Source: Strongylocentrotus purpuratus (taxonomy: Eukaryota > Echinodermata > Echinoidea > Camarodonta > Strongylocentrotidae). From it: a stretch of 64,000 bases of DNA. Shown piece after piece: positions 11,719 to 23,955 of the stretch; within the stretch, counting starts at the first letter, position 1; each line of letters opens with the position of its first letter. The DNA lies in NCBI RefSeq assembly GCF_000002235.5, contig NW_022145597.1, forward strand, positions 26,366,423 through 26,430,422. The letters are read 5' to 3'. A model generated the notes under the pieces. That model was not told where the DNA came from. It saw only the letters and a program-made list of their open reading frames with translations, and made no database searches. A program made the translations under genes and the position numbers.

Positions 11719-12610
11719 AAAAAGGGAATGTTCACCCTAAAATTATTTTGCTAAGAGTGAGAGTACAACAATTGGAGAAGCAGATCCGATTCAGTGATAA
11801 TTTTAGGAAAATTGGACACCTAATAAAAAAAAAGTGAAATTACATTATATGGTATGAAATTTTCAACATTTACAGAGTAAAATAAATTGGCAACTCTGAG
11901 TCATGTCACTCATGAGCAGCTCTCAAATCGGTTGTACACATAATTTCACTAATTTCAATTGTAATCACAAATTTCTTCAGACCTGCGCTTCGTATGTAGG
12001 GTACATGATCAGAGCAATACGTTTATGCATGCAAGCGCGGATCCAGGATTTCTGAGGGGTGGGGGCCCAATTTTTTTCTTTTTGCTCCTGAAAATTTGAA
12101 AATCGCGCCGGCAGAAAATGCGTTCAGTGGGGGGGGGGGGGGGGGGGGGGGGGGTGGGTGGTGAGCACTAATTGTTTTATTTGTTTTGCTCCCGAAAATT
12201 TGAAAATCGCGCCGGCCGAAAATTCGCTCAGTGGTGGGGGGGGGGGGCCATCTCCCAAAAATGGTAAAATTAACGTGTTTTTACACGTTTTTTCACAGGG
12301 GGGGGGGAGGGCGCCCCCCCCTTGGATCCGCCACTGTATGCATGTCATTCTACTGGTTAAAGTCCGTACGTCTCGAAACATTTGAGAAAAAAGGGAATTA
12401 TTGAAATGTTGTGTACAACAAACAAATGCAGGGCTGCTCATCAGTGACACCACTCAGAGTTGCCAATTTATTTGCTTTCTATATAAGCTTTCACAATTGC
12501 ATAACTATTTTAATTTTGTGTCCGATTTTTTCAAACTTTCACTCATCTGCTTTTCTGATTCTTCAGCTTTCATACAAAACAAGATATCAGGGCTGACTTG
12601 CCCTTTAAAT
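11719..12610. mobile_element. Foldback (long inverted-repeat) element
   Basis: About 230 bp at 11719-11960 is the diverged reverse complement of 12395-12610. Shared blocks include 'aaattggcaactctgag', 'gctgctcatnagtgac' and a terminal AGGG segment. The arms look about 70-75% similar by eye. The loop has been invaded by the 305-bp element at 12032-12336. The right end abuts TTTAAA, which hints at a TTAA target, but the left flank does not confirm it. Confidence 0.7.
12032..12336. mobile_element. 305-bp MITE, 8-bp target duplication
   Basis: The ends are CAAGCGCGGATCCAGG and, reverse-complemented, CAGTGGCGGATCCAAG. TATGCATG flanks both sides (12024-12031 and 12337-12344). Inside are two copies of 'gaaaatttgaaaatcgcgccggc' about 110 bp apart, each followed by a long oligo-G run. 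Terminal CAG-type repeats plus 8-bp duplication suggest hAT. Confidence 0.8.
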
Positions 12611-13165
12611 TAGTTTAGTTTTGGCCATTACATTGAAAGAAGCGGGTTACTGTTGACTACAAATGATAATGTACACTTTACATGTCATTTTATTCGTGTT
12701 ATTAGCGAAAAAAGCAAGAAATCAGTCAGTCACTCAACAGTGTCTGATAGCAAGGTCTAGAGTAGAGATTAAACGATTATCTTTGGATAAATTAAACAAT
12801 AGGTCACTGCTAACATTGAAATTTAAAACAACAGTATATACGTGACCTACTGATGAATGATGATGATTACTGCCAAGTTCTACCGAACTTGATGTTAGCT
12901 GCAAAAAGGTAAACGCTGCCTCTTCATGAAATTATTGAGTAAAGTCATGAAGCAAATAATATTATCAATTCATTTTATTGGAACACGATCGTCTCCCTCA
13001 AAATTGAAATGTTGGCATCAGTGTTGGGGTTCTACCCCGGTTCTACGTTGCCGTAAATAACAACTATTATATGAATTGTGGAGAAACTTCATCGGCCGAC
13101 GGGCTAACAACTATAGCCAGTGGTCAGTGAGAGCAAAGAGATACTAGAGCAGTATAGGTCAATGG

Positions 13166-13201
<36 letters not shown>

Positions 13202-13388
13202 GGTGCAGGGAAGGAATGGAATGTCGATGTCTGGGACATGAAATATGAGAAGGGGGCATGGTGATATTGGGGATTATGCAGGCTAGACATTTTGAGGGAA
13301 ATGAAATGCATGGATGTATTAAAGGGAAAGATAAAGTCGTAGATGTACAAGTTTCTCAATATACTACATCTTTCGAAAGAGTGGGATC
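12611..13388. other. Intergenic, no gene recognised
   Basis: Holds a short GA microsatellite at about 13170-13200 and otherwise unique-looking AT-rich DNA. The long reverse frame that runs through here and 13866 is produced by the purine block at 13490-13830 and has no coding character. Confidence 0.5.
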
Positions 13389-13396
13389 CCAGTAGC

Positions 13397-15517
13397 CAGG
13401 GGCGTCGCCAAAGGGGAGGGGGTGTGGGGGGGGGTGCGACACCCCCCCCCCACCAGTCAGAATTTTGTCGGTAAAATTGCGCTGGCGTCGGGAAAAAGAG
13501 AAAAGGGGGAGGGGAAAAAAGAGAGGGAAAAAAGGAGAGGGGAAAAAAGAGAGGGAAAGAAGAGAGGGAAAGGGAAAAAAAGAAAAGGAAAAGAAAAGAG
13601 AAGAAAGAAAGAGATAAAAGAAAAAGAGGGAGGAGAGGAAAGAAATAAAAGAAAAAGAGGGAGGAGAGGAAAGAAAGGAAAAGAAAGAAAAGAAAGAAAA
13701 GGGAAAAAAAGAGAAAAGAGTGAAAGGGAAACAAAAGAATCGGGGGGGGGGGGGTGCAAGAGAGGAGAGAGAGGGGAGGTAAGAGTCTGAGAGAGGAGGA
13801 GTGGGAGTGAAAGAGAGAAGGGGGTTGTTGGGTGGAGTCGTCTCGTCGAGGGAGCAAGAAAGACACGGGTAAATATTATGTTGCTGTGTCGGGTCAGCTG
13901 TGTCGGTATTCTTGCTCGATCCTCGTGTACTATATATCAATGCAGAAGTTTGAAGTCGGTGAGATGTATATATTGTCGGTCGGCCGACAAGTTTTTTTTC
14001 CCTACGAGTACGAACTGTGACTTCTTATCCGCTGTGACGACTTCGAGAGTGACTACAACTACAATACTTGTATTTTCTCGAAGTTTCACTTTCCTATAAT
14101 ATAAGCTAAAGAAATCAGAGGTTTAAAATTTTCGTGGAAACTAAATTCAAACAAGGTTTAAGAGTCAACAACGGTTCGACGAATCGTCTTCCTTTCTTTA
14201 TATTGTGATAAAACGCCAAGCGCGGAAGGGAAAACATCATTTAGACGAGTCGAAAACGTTACAACGAATCGTGTTCTTTCTCTAATAATTTGAGGAAACG
14301 TCAAAGCTCCGGGGTCGGAGGGACCGCATTCATGTTCCCCAAATCTCCGGTAAAGGGGTACTTTTCGCGCGACAAAGTCCGGCCCGCGGAAGGGGAAACT
14401 TCATTTAGACGAGTCGAGAACGGTACACTAACGGTTGTCTAATAATACGGAAACATCAAAGCTTCCGCGCTTCGCGCGAGAGGGGGAAACTGAATTTGGA
14501 TGAATAGGGATTAATAAGATTCGAAAACGGTACGAGGAATCGTCATCCTTTCTCTATATTGTGATGAAACGCCAAAAATTACGCGCTTCGCGCGAGAGGG
14601 GAAAACTGAATTCAGACAAATTAATAGGGCTTATTTAGTGTCGAAAACGGTACAACGAATGTTCTTTCTCTAATAATTTGAGGAAACGTCAAAGCTTTCG
14701 CGCTTCGCGCGAAAAGGGGAAACTGAATTCAGATGAATAGGGCTTATTAAGAGTCGAAAACGGTACGACGAATCGTCTTCTTTCTCTAATAATTTAACGA
14801 AACGTCAAAACTTCCGCGCTTCGCGCGGGAGGGGTAAGCTTTATTCAGATAAGAATTAACAGTCGAGAACAGTACACCGATTCGTCACTGCTTTTTCTCA
14901 TAACTTAATGAAACGTCAAAGCTTCCACGCTTTGCGCGGGAGGAGGGGGGGGGAACTGAATTCAGAAAAGGATAAACAGTCGAGAACGGTACAGCAAATC
15001 GTCTTCTTTTTTATAATAATTTAATGAAACGTCAAAGCTTTCGCGATTCGCGCGGGAGAACTTCATTCAGCTAAGGATAACCAGTCAAAAACGGTACAAT
15101 TAATCGTCTTCTTTTCCTAATAATTTAAGGAAACCTCTAAGCTTCCGCGCTTTGCGCGGGAGGCCCATCACTCACACCCCCTAATGAGCGCGCTTTTAAG
15201 TGATTCTCTTGCTCACTACCGCCCCTCCCTGAAATAAGATCCTAGCTCCGCGCCTGCATTAAAATATATAGCTATGATGCTGACTAAATTGAAGAAATAA
15301 TTCGTATATTTATGTCGTCGAGAAAAATGACAATTTTGCGCATATGCAAGTACTATAGATAGTCCATAGGAAAAGCAATTTAGCCTTCGGCCCCAGGTTT
15401 ATAGGGTTGAATTTGTAGATATTGGACATTTAATTTTGTCGGTAATTGATGGCTAGTTTTGTCGGTAATCGTTGGTCTCTACGACCCCCCACTGAAAAAG
15501 GTCTAGCGACGCCCCTG
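13397..15517. mobile_element. 2.1-kb non-autonomous hAT-like transposon
   Basis: Both ends start CAGGGGCGTCGC, inverted, and are flanked by CCAGTAGC (13389-13396 and 15518-15525). 'gtcggtaa' motifs occur near both ends. The interior consists of a GA-rich purine block (about 13490-13830) and a GC-rich tandem array (about 14150-15165). No transposase is present. Confidence 0.9.
14150..15165. repeat. ~115-bp tandem array with CGCGCTTCGCGCG palindromes
   Basis: About nine diverged units marked by 'gaaaacggtacracgaatcgt' (14168, 14258, 14410, 14528, 14648, 14759, 14870, 14983, 15088), then 'ctaataattt', 'gaaacgtcaaagctt' and a short palindrome CGCGCTTCGCGCG with 'aggggaaactgaattcaga'. Unit length varies from about 90 to 150 bp. 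Confidence 0.85.
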
Positions 15518-15525
15518 CCAGTAGC

Positions 15526-18361
15526 CCATGATCACTCTGATGAAAACTTTTCGTGTAGTATGCAGGCCTAAAACTTGTATTTTGTATCAGGGAAATTATT
15601 ATAGTTACAGTTCACTGGTTGTATTTAACACGAGTATGACTAGGCTTTGAACATTTTTATGCGTTTGCGATCATCAGATTGGACCTAGGATTAGTGAAGA
15701 TTGTTATAATTATGTCCATCAATGGTGAAATTGAAGGTAGTTTACTTTTTTGTTGGATAAAGAAAAATATAAAAACTTTCACGTGTAATCTTTAATGATA
15801 TAACGTTCATATTCAGTTTCTTAAAACACCTACTACAATATGACGGGATAGAATTCAGCCATTTCTTCTTATTGTTTTTGGTGTTTATTTTCTTTGTGGT
15901 GTGTTCATGCAAGGAGAGTATCTCTTTGGTTCATGAGTATAAACATGTACGCGTGTTACTTCATTAATATATACAACGATTTCTTTATTTTCATTCCTCG
16001 TTCTTTATAACTATTTTGAGTTTTGATTAGAAAAATCCTGGGATAATTATAAATTAATTAGGCTAGCAGTTTGGTAATGAGGTGAAAACCCCTCTTTACT
16101 TCCTTTGATTCTTAATATAACATTAACATTAATTCAGAGAAAATTAAACGAACCATATTAACATCTCATTTCCAAAAATCCTGAATTATTATTATAATGT
16201 TTTGCTAATGACATTCTTAATCTAGAGAACATCTACAGTTAAATAAGGTTGAAAACTGAGGAATGGTATGCAAATGAGGGAGAAGAATGGAACTGTTTAA
16301 TTGAATGATCAAAACTAGGTCCTACTCAAAGTTCAAACCTAATCAAATTGAATCAAGACTAAGACACAATTTATGACTACGGTTTATGAATTCGATGGAA
16401 AGAATGCACATTAAAAGCATTTTGAATTTTTTGAGTAATTTTGGATATACATAAGTAAACCAATATTGTTTATGTTCCTGTACATTACATATACTGGCAC
16501 CATGGGACTATATACCCTACGCAGAACGTATACATATTAAAATGTTAAAAACGTATTCTATCGTACTTCTATATCGTCCGATTAGATGTCCGAATAGCAA
16601 AACATGCCTACCTAAAAATACAGACAATAATATTTGATAAAAGTGTTCGGAAAAGGTAAAACAATCTAATGACTTTGTTAGTCATCACATCAATGCCTTT
16701 CAATTGAATTCATGAACTTAATATGTTTTTTAGTGTGTATTAGGCTATTCAGTTAGAAGAAATATGATATTATAATTTTCACTTATTAAGATACCCATTC
16801 AAAACCTAACTCAACTTTCCGCCCCAACCTGGACAAATTTTATATTTTAGCCTGAACGATGGATTTTGAACAGGGCTTGTCTATCAGTGATAACAGTCAT
16901 GTTTAATAATCCGCTTGTATAACTTATTTTATTGAACACGTACGGCATGTCATAAAAAAGGGTGCTTTGTCATGATACAAACGATATATATATATATTGG
17001 GTTGTTTAGGGGGGGGGGCGGGTCATGAAGCCCAAACATATGCCCAAACAAAAATTGCCAGGTAGATAAAATGTCACCCCTATTTCAGAATAAAACATAA
17101 TAACCTTTTTCCAGACAACTTTAGCCAAATTAAACCATTCCTCCATTGCTACATAACTAGTAAAATCAAAGGAGTTTTACGTTTGTTAGTTTGGGTAGGG
17201 ATTTTCTGTAAAATTAGCCTTGACATCAGAAAACATGCAATATTTAAATTGACTGTGACCAATTGTATAACCATTTGTGTAGTGTAATGAAGAGTTCATT
17301 TTAAAACGGCTGGTATAAGTTAGCCATTTCTGAGATTTGTTAGCAGGGATAAACGTGTGATGAGCACAAGAGGTTTATTATCTGGTCTAAGACTATGAGA
17401 GCTTCTACCCATATAACTTAATCAAAATTGGGGAGGTTTTGCAAATGAGGGCTAATATCTGTACGGGTAGTAGCCCTCATTTGCACGTCCACACCAAATT
17501 ATATTTCTTCTGCCAATGAAATTTCATCGAAATTCGGGAGGGTGTACAAATGAGGGCTAACCTGTTAAGCAATGGATTAGTATGTACAGGTTCGCAGACA
17601 GACTTGGGCTTGCCAAGAAGTTACTTCTTGGGCTTGCAATGCATAATGAGGTGGCATGGCTGAAGAAAACGGCCACCCTCTGAAGCGACTAATAATTTAC
17701 GAGTTCCGGAAAAGGATGTGACACCCAATTTCTCAATACATCAGCGTATGGCGCGCGCGGGAAACCAAGATGTATCATAACAGTTTGCCTTTGCGCGGGT
17801 ACCTCTCACACGGTTTTAATGGATGATGCTGGTTTTGACAAGAACTGCTGGATAATCGGAAATAGTACGTAGCGTGACTTCGCTATGTGTTTTAGTGTGC
17901 TCATCACACGTTTATGCCTAATAACAAATCGTTCTCTGAACCCAAGATCGATGGTGTATACAGTATGCATTGACGTGTTCCTTGAGTTTGTTCGACAAGT
18001 TGAACATGAGGATTTCAATGAGGAAATATATTCGCGGGTGTGTGATGCGTCCAAACTTAGTCCAATATTTGATTTTGTTATATTTTGTATGACATCACTC
18101 TGCTTTCATGCCATGCTTGATCCATCATCTGTTAAAGGCGTCCACGTGTAGCACACAAGTAAGTTGTTTTTCCTTTTTATTTTCCTTTTTCACGATTCCG
18201 CTCTGATGTGCAACCTTGCGTACACGTGGTTATTCTTAACCTAAATATAAGTGCAATACTTTTTTCCACTTCATTTAGAATAATTTAATAATGTTGTTGA
18301 TGTACATAGAAAAGTCAAAGTTTATGTTCGTTCTTCAATTTTTATTTTGAACACGTTTGTT
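15526..18361. other. 2.8 kb without a recognised gene
   Basis: AT-rich. Contains a short TA microsatellite with oligo-G near 16985-17020 and three copies of 'caaatgagggcta' (two direct, one inverted) at 17440-17560. A reading frame at 17885-18151 (88 codons) shows no domain. No bounded transposon found. Confidence 0.45.
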
Positions 18362-18408
18362 TTGAAAAGCAGTGGCGTAGACAGGTTCGTACACCTGGGG
18401 GGATGACT

Positions 18409-18856
18409 CAGGGGCGGATCTAGCTTTTTGCTAAGGGGGGGGGGGGTTGACCAAAATAATGACGATGCGGAGCATCGTCCACGAGCCGCGAAGCGGCGAG
18501 CCGGTTTTTTTTGGGGTGTTTATTTGAACCCCGTAAGTGATGTTTTCCTGGCATCTATTAACACAATGGAGACCATAAAAAGCAGTGCATGATAACGTCT
18601 TTTTAAATCAAGTAACAGTTAAATACACAGTTATATCCAGAGTTATCATGTGTTTGGTTAAGTTACCAGATGAGTTGAATATCTTCTCACAATATTTGCA
18701 CTTGAAAGGGTTTCTCTCCAGCGTGCGTTCTTTTTTCTTTCTTTTTTTCTTTTTTTTCCTTCTTTTTTTTCCCTTTTTTTTGTTTTTGTTTTTTGGGCCG
18801 CCCAAGGGGGGGGGGGGGTTAAACCCCCTAAACCCCCCCCCGTAGCTCCGCGCCTG
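18409..18856. mobile_element. Inner CAGGGGCGGATC-type element
   Basis: Left end CAGGGGCGGATCTAGC and right end, inverted, CAGGCGCGGAGCTACG. It shares 'ctttttgctaaggg', 'gcatcgtccacgagccgcg' and 'gatgttttcctggcatctat' with the copy at 35251-35594. Compared with that copy, it has a different middle that includes a zinc-finger-like scrap. No clear target duplication. Confidence 0.65.
18610..18730 (-). pseudogene. C2H2 zinc-finger gene scrap
   Basis: On the minus strand this reads PFKCKYCEKIFNSSGNLTKH. That has the Cys-x2-Cys, the Phe and Leu of the finger core, and the first His at the right spacing; the second His is lost and the linker before it is TLERN instead of TGEK. It is one isolated finger with no neighbouring fingers, lying inside a repeat element, so I read it as a captured, decayed fragment. 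Confidence 0.55.
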
Positions 18857-19191
18857 TTTAATCTTGTGGTTATCTTGTGGTTTCCAAACCACAAGATAAC
18901 CACAAAATACTTGTAAGATTTTCTTTTTTTTACCGTCTGAATTGGCTTTCACCGTGTGAATGCGGCTAATAACAATAAACACAATTACAATAATGATGAG
19001 GATTATTATTATCATCATCATAATTAATATTATTATTAATATTATAATTGTTATCATTATTATTATTACTATTATTATCATCATTATGACTTATTAAGTA
19101 AGCAAATATCATTCCCCAAAACCTGGGGGGGGGGATGATTGTACATGCCACCCCCCTCATCCCCCCCGTTGTCTACGCCCCTGTTGAAAAG

Positions 19192-20289
19192 AGTTCACGT
19201 AATGACGCAATAATAAGTGAAATTCTGCCTTCCAAGTTTTGGGGATTCTCAAAACTATAGAGGAGCTTTAATTTAAAGCGCCTCTTGTGTTGGGAACCCC
19301 AAATTCGCAACAACAACAAAAATAGCAAAATTTCACTTAAATGTTTATAATGATGTAAAAGAAATGAAAATTATCCCACACTTCTGCAATCATTATCACA
19401 ACAAATGTCTTTGACGCCGGATATTGATGAAAGAATACAACATTTCGGCTTCTTTTTTCACGCAGAAAACAAAAAATTAGTATTCTTTCACCAATATTCG
19501 TCTTCGAACACATTAAATAAAATGACAGCCTGTTTCATTTCATTATACAATCAAAGTAAAATGTTTCCATCATATATTTGGGGCACCCAACACTTTAGAG
19601 AGGCTGTTAGTGTTAGTGTTGGGAACAAACAGTTTAATGGCAATATTCCATAAATTGCAAAATGACGTAGAAGAGCAGGATTTTTAAATAAATGTGTTTA
19701 AAGAAAAATATTTGTTTAAAACAGAATAAGAGTTTTTCTGCTGCATATAATTATATGCACAAAACTCAAATTATAAATCCTTTCATCAACATTTTGAGTG
19801 TACGTTTCGTTTCTAAACGGTCCTCTAATTTCATTCAGTCATGCTTTCTTGTTATCTTTATTTCAGTACTTCTGAGTTCAGATTATACCGTAACTAACAT
19901 TGTACATCGAGCTTTATACAGTTGGAAAAAATCCAATACTTTAGGAGCGTTTTTCTCACAACTGAACAACTTTACAGAGTCCCTCTAAAAGAAAAGACGT
20001 AAGGCCTACAGTATTCATTATTCTACTATTTTTTTTAAAGCTTCTTTAAAATTAAAATAGGTAGAATCCACACATGAAAAGTACGAGATCACTATATTGC
20101 AATACACCTCCCTGTGAATATGATCCGTCTGCTACAAGAACAAATGGTGTGCGACTTCTTGACTTGTGTGAACCACCCCGTCTTAGGAATTCTCTGGCAA
20201 CAGCAATCTTCAGGGTCGCACAGGCCATAAAATCTTGCGATGCTCGACTTTATCGTGTTTTCATGCCCTTGAATTTTAAGTAGAAATAT
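19192..20289. other. Intergenic, no gene recognised
   Basis: AT-rich. Two plus-strand frames of 82 and 98 codons (19405-19653, 19692-19988) lack domains and look like chance. A more balanced segment at 20074-20285 is open on both strands for about 70 codons but matches nothing I recognise. Confidence 0.4.
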
Positions 20290-21269
20290 AAGGCGCATTT
20301 ATACTGTCAAATACCTCATTTTGAAAAGTCGCGATGTTTCGTGCACCCGGTTACACTTGTGCTGAAACATCACCGACGGAGCTGTTCAGCGATGTTTTGG
20401 CGTGTTTCGGTTGGTAATGCGCATGTGCAGTCTTCCCTACCTTTGACCCCGGCCTGCTATAAGATTTTTAGCGCGCGCAATTTCCAGCTAGCGCTATAGC
20501 TAGCTAAATAGCGATACATCCCATGCGCATGCATGCGATATGTTTTGTTTATCTCGCGTGTAGTATTTGAGGCAAGAGTGGATAAGTTACGAAGTACGGA
20601 CTACGGCTGCTGATTCAGTTTTCCCAAATTCAATCGAAATCTAGTAGTAAAAACGATATGGGAAGGTTAAGAAAATCATCGTTGTTAATTGTTAATTTCA
20701 TGCTTTCACTCATTTCTCTGAAGCCCTTTTCCCCACGTTTGCAGGGACGCTTGGAAGTCTGGTGGAGGAGCTCTCCCTGCCTCCACATCGAAATCAAGAA
20801 CTTCATCTCATCATCAGTCCAATGGGAATTGTTCACTTCCATATTAATTAATCTAACAAAACACTCAAATACTACTACTAGACAGATATGGCCAGACGGG
20901 AATAACGAAGATTGAATAAAGGATGAGTTAACGGAATTGGAACAAACGGAGCTGAATGAACGGATAACACGCGCGACGATGGAAATGCTATAAATATCAC
21001 ACGGGAAGAACGTGGTTTAAAAGGGCGCGGGTAACAATCCGGAAGTGCCGGAAGTCACGTGCCTAACATCGCGATGTTACAACTGCGAGCGGTTATACTT
21101 GCCAAACACGCCAAAACACGCCAAAACACGCCAAAAGATCACACTTCGTTTTGGAATGTTTGGGGCTTGGCATGTCTGCCGGTAAAGCGTAGTTGCCCTT
21201 GGTAACATCGCGGCCAGGCTCCGGTTTGGCATTTTTTGGCGTGTTTGGATGACAGTGTAACTGCCCCTT
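20290..21269. mobile_element. ~980-bp PIF/Harbinger- or ISL2EU-like element
   Basis: The left end AAGGCGCATTTATACTGTCA and the inverted right end AAGGGGCAGTTACACTGTCA differ at three of 20 bases. Flanks are AT/TA-rich, compatible with a short A/T target. 'gtcgcgatgtt' and 'catcgcggccag' motifs and repeated 'cgccaaaaca' words sit near the ends. A Myb/SANT-like reading frame inside supports the Harbinger-type assignment. No DDE transposase is present. Confidence 0.6.
20630..20842 (-). pseudogene. Myb/SANT-like DNA-binding exon, truncated
   Basis: The 70-codon minus-strand frame starts MEVNNSHWTDDEMKFLISMW and continues with a basic, Cys/Lys-rich second helix region. The Trp-Thr-x-x-Glu start and the LISMW helix are typical of Myb/SANT-like (trihelix/MADF) domains, which are the second protein of PIF/Harbinger transposons and also occur in host genes. 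The conserved part ends around residue 45-50, after which the frame continues into AT-rich sequence, perhaps an intron. It lies inside a TIR-bounded element, so a transposon origin is likelier than a host gene. Confidence 0.5.
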
Positions 21270-21517
21270 ATTTAATGGCTCTTCCCTAGCAACAGGATAT
21301 GGGGATCCTGACATTCAGCCAAAGGTAACCCCAAATTCAACCAGAGTTAAAAAGTTTTCACCACGTATTCCCCCAGTTAGTCAGCTTTATTTCAGGTACG
21401 AAATGTTCGTAGTGTTACCAAGTGACTTGAACTTGTAATTGAATATTGCAAATTCAAACGAATTAGGGAAACGCGCTTGGGTTACCCCCTCAAAGATTAT
21501 GTTGTTTATGACATTAT

Positions 21518-22190
21518 TTTTTTTGCACTTGCCTCACAAATCTTTCAAATTATGCTCGCTCGCTCCCAACTGCAAGTATGATGCTTAATTGAGCAGTTTC
21601 TAGGACCATGTAAAGAGGGGAATATATCACCACTACTATAATCACAATGAATGATATATACCAAATTTAATGTCATAAAACGATTAATGTTCGCTTTAAG
21701 GTTTCCTTTGTTACTATATATGGTGCCCCCGCGGCCTTTTTCAAAAAAGTGCCCTTTTATGTTGATCCCAACGTTTCTGCAATCACATGACCATAACTGG
21801 TCTTTATAAGCTTGTGTGACGATCGTTATATATGCAAACCTGGATGACTGGATCAGATGAAATATCAAGGAAACTTTCGAGTTCGATCGATATTGTTTGT
21901 TATGTTTTGTTACACATGCATGGGCCAACCAAATGTACAGGGGCGGGGGTGCGTCTTCCAAAATTGGCACTTTCTGTAGGGCACCTACAAAGGAAAACAT
22001 AACAAACATATAGGCCTATATTCTTTTAGACATTGTTATATTATCAATATGATTGAGTTCTTCTCTTTACATGATCCAAAAACACTGTTTAAGCATCATA
22101 CTTTGCAGTTTGGTATGGTCTGAATATCATTTGCAAGCGAGCAAAAAAGGAAAGACTTGTGAGGTCATGCACAGTGTGAAAAGTTATATT
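21518..22190. mobile_element. Palindromic repeat element
   Basis: 'cctcacaaatctttc', 'aactgcaagtatgatgctta' and 'gtgcccttttatgttgatcc' on the left recur in reverse complement at about 21930-22170. The same blocks occur again at 63340-63670. The left and right halves are therefore inverted copies of one family unit. Confidence 0.65.
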
Positions 22191-23136
22191 TTATGAAGAG
22201 GATAAAAACAATTCCTGATGAGTTTTGAGCACACTCTAATAAAAAAGACTGAAAAGACCTTTGACCCTTTATGAGTAACATACAGTAATGCTTTGGTGCA
22301 AATTAAGGGGGGCTTTAAATTAGGGATGCTTATCGGAAAGGAAAACGAAATTTATTTGAAAAGAAAAGGTGCTCGATCGTCTCAAAGTAAAAAGGGCAAT
22401 TATTAGAGGTCACTTAATTCTCACACCTGAAAAGCTAGGATCGATCGACTCTGACCAGAGATGAAAAAATTGTAATAAAATTATCGAGGTGCAGGGGCAT
22501 TTATAAAAAGAAACTATATTATTAGAAAGGGAAAGGGCGCACCCCCAAGATAGATAAGCCAACCCTCCCATTTCGCGCAGCTATAGCTAGCCGCTCCCTC
22601 CCCCATCCCCCGGCCCCCCCCCCCCCCCACCCACCCTTCATGTAGCGCTAGCCGGTTAGGCTGGTTCAATATCAACGGTGTATTTGTAGTTAAATTTCAA
22701 CATTTTGCAGTGGATATCAATTTCCTGAAGGTCACTGAACAATGTTAACGACTGTCTTAAAAGTCTTTTAAGGTGAGTGAAAACAGAAATACGATAAATT
22801 ACACGTATTTTCATCATTTCATGTCCCGAAATCGACCCGCTTTGACAAACATTGTGCAGTGGCAATGCAATGCACATTTATGCCAGTGCAATGCCAATGC
22901 TTGAGCTACAGTGCAGTCCCGTGTGTTAGAATCGGTGCAAGTTAGAATTGTTGTGAAAAAAACGAGTGAAATGTTTAATAAACTAGTATAAATGCTTCTT
23001 CTACTTTGGATTTTTTGTGAAATAGGGGAACACCCATTCAATATGTGGTGTGAGAAGCTAAGTGCATGATGGATTGATTTTGACTGCATGCTCTTGTCTT
23101 TTTAATTTACTTTAGAGTAGGCCTAGCCTAAAGCTA
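22191..23136. other. Intergenic, no gene recognised
   Basis: Includes a C-rich run at about 22600-22635. Several 70-90-codon reverse frames overlap and have no domain content. Confidence 0.45.
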
Positions 23137-23902
23137 AAGGAGCCGGTTTTCGGCCACTTAAGACAAAATCCTATTTTTTTGGACCCTTTACTTCCTATTT
23201 ATTATCATTTTTTGTTCAAATCATGAAGCAATTGTTATTATTATTTAAACAAAACAAGAATCCCAGAAAAAAATCATGAATTGCCATGACAATATTCATT
23301 TCAATTTTCACTGTTTCGGAGTCAGTTTTCGGCATAGCGTACCAGTTTTCGGCCGCATGTACAAAGTCAATAGGAAGCGCGCGCACGCGCCGTGCGTTTC
23401 CGTGCTGATCTATAGCACTAGCGGGCGGAGCAGATATCCCACGCCGGAGCTCTCCGGAGCTCGCCAGGCCGAAAACTAGTACTGCGGTGATCAGATATTG
23501 GAATCTGAATTAGACAGAGATATCGTGTGTGCGTCGCGGTGTGCGGCTGCATTGATTTAATACATGCGATGAGATACTTTTGAGCTTGCGACTAGCACAA
23601 AATCGGGCTCTAAATCTGAGAAATACTTGAAATAAAGCTCATTTTATGGTACCCATATTTCTTACAGACACGCGTAAGATACTTGATTTTTCAGATTTGG
23701 GTAGCGGGTCCGCCGACTACATCGCTAAAATGTGATATTTTAGGATATATTTTCCATTGCAAATGTGGTTCTTCAGTGACACTGGCATGGTATGGTATGT
23801 GTGGGATATGTTTTATGCTATTATGCGATGTATTTTAGAGGGATTTTACCTTGCATCCAACCAATCGGCTGAAAACTGGAGCTGGCCGATTACCGGCTCC
23901 TT
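23137..23902. mobile_element. 766-bp TA-flanked (Tc1/mariner-type) MITE
   Basis: Left AAGGAGCCGGTTTTCGGCC, inverted right AAGGAGCCGGTAATCGGCC, each immediately outside a TA (23135-23136 and 23903-23904). The word 'gttttcgg' is repeated several times near the left end and 'ccgaaaac' in the interior. No transposase. Confidence 0.75.
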
Positions 23903-23955
23903 TACTCTAGACTCTACGTCTTTAGTTTTTGATTTTGTTGCCTTGGGCTTGGCAT

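Larger units (their letters stand above)
18370..19183. mobile_element. 814-bp hAT-like transposon, nested
   Basis: Termini CAGTGGCGTAGACAGG and, inverted, CAGGGGCGTAGACAAC; flanking TTGAAAAG on both sides (18362-18369 and 19184-19191), which fits nTnnnnAn. It hosts a second element (18409-18856), a perfect 20-bp-arm hairpin (18864-18905) and an ATT/ATC-type microsatellite at about 18990-19090. Confidence 0.85.

Noticed and set aside
13159..13940. Overlapping reverse frames of 194-235 codons
   Set aside because: Phe/Ser/Leu/Pro composition comes from the purine-rich block on the plus strand; all reverse frames are open at once and no domain is visible.
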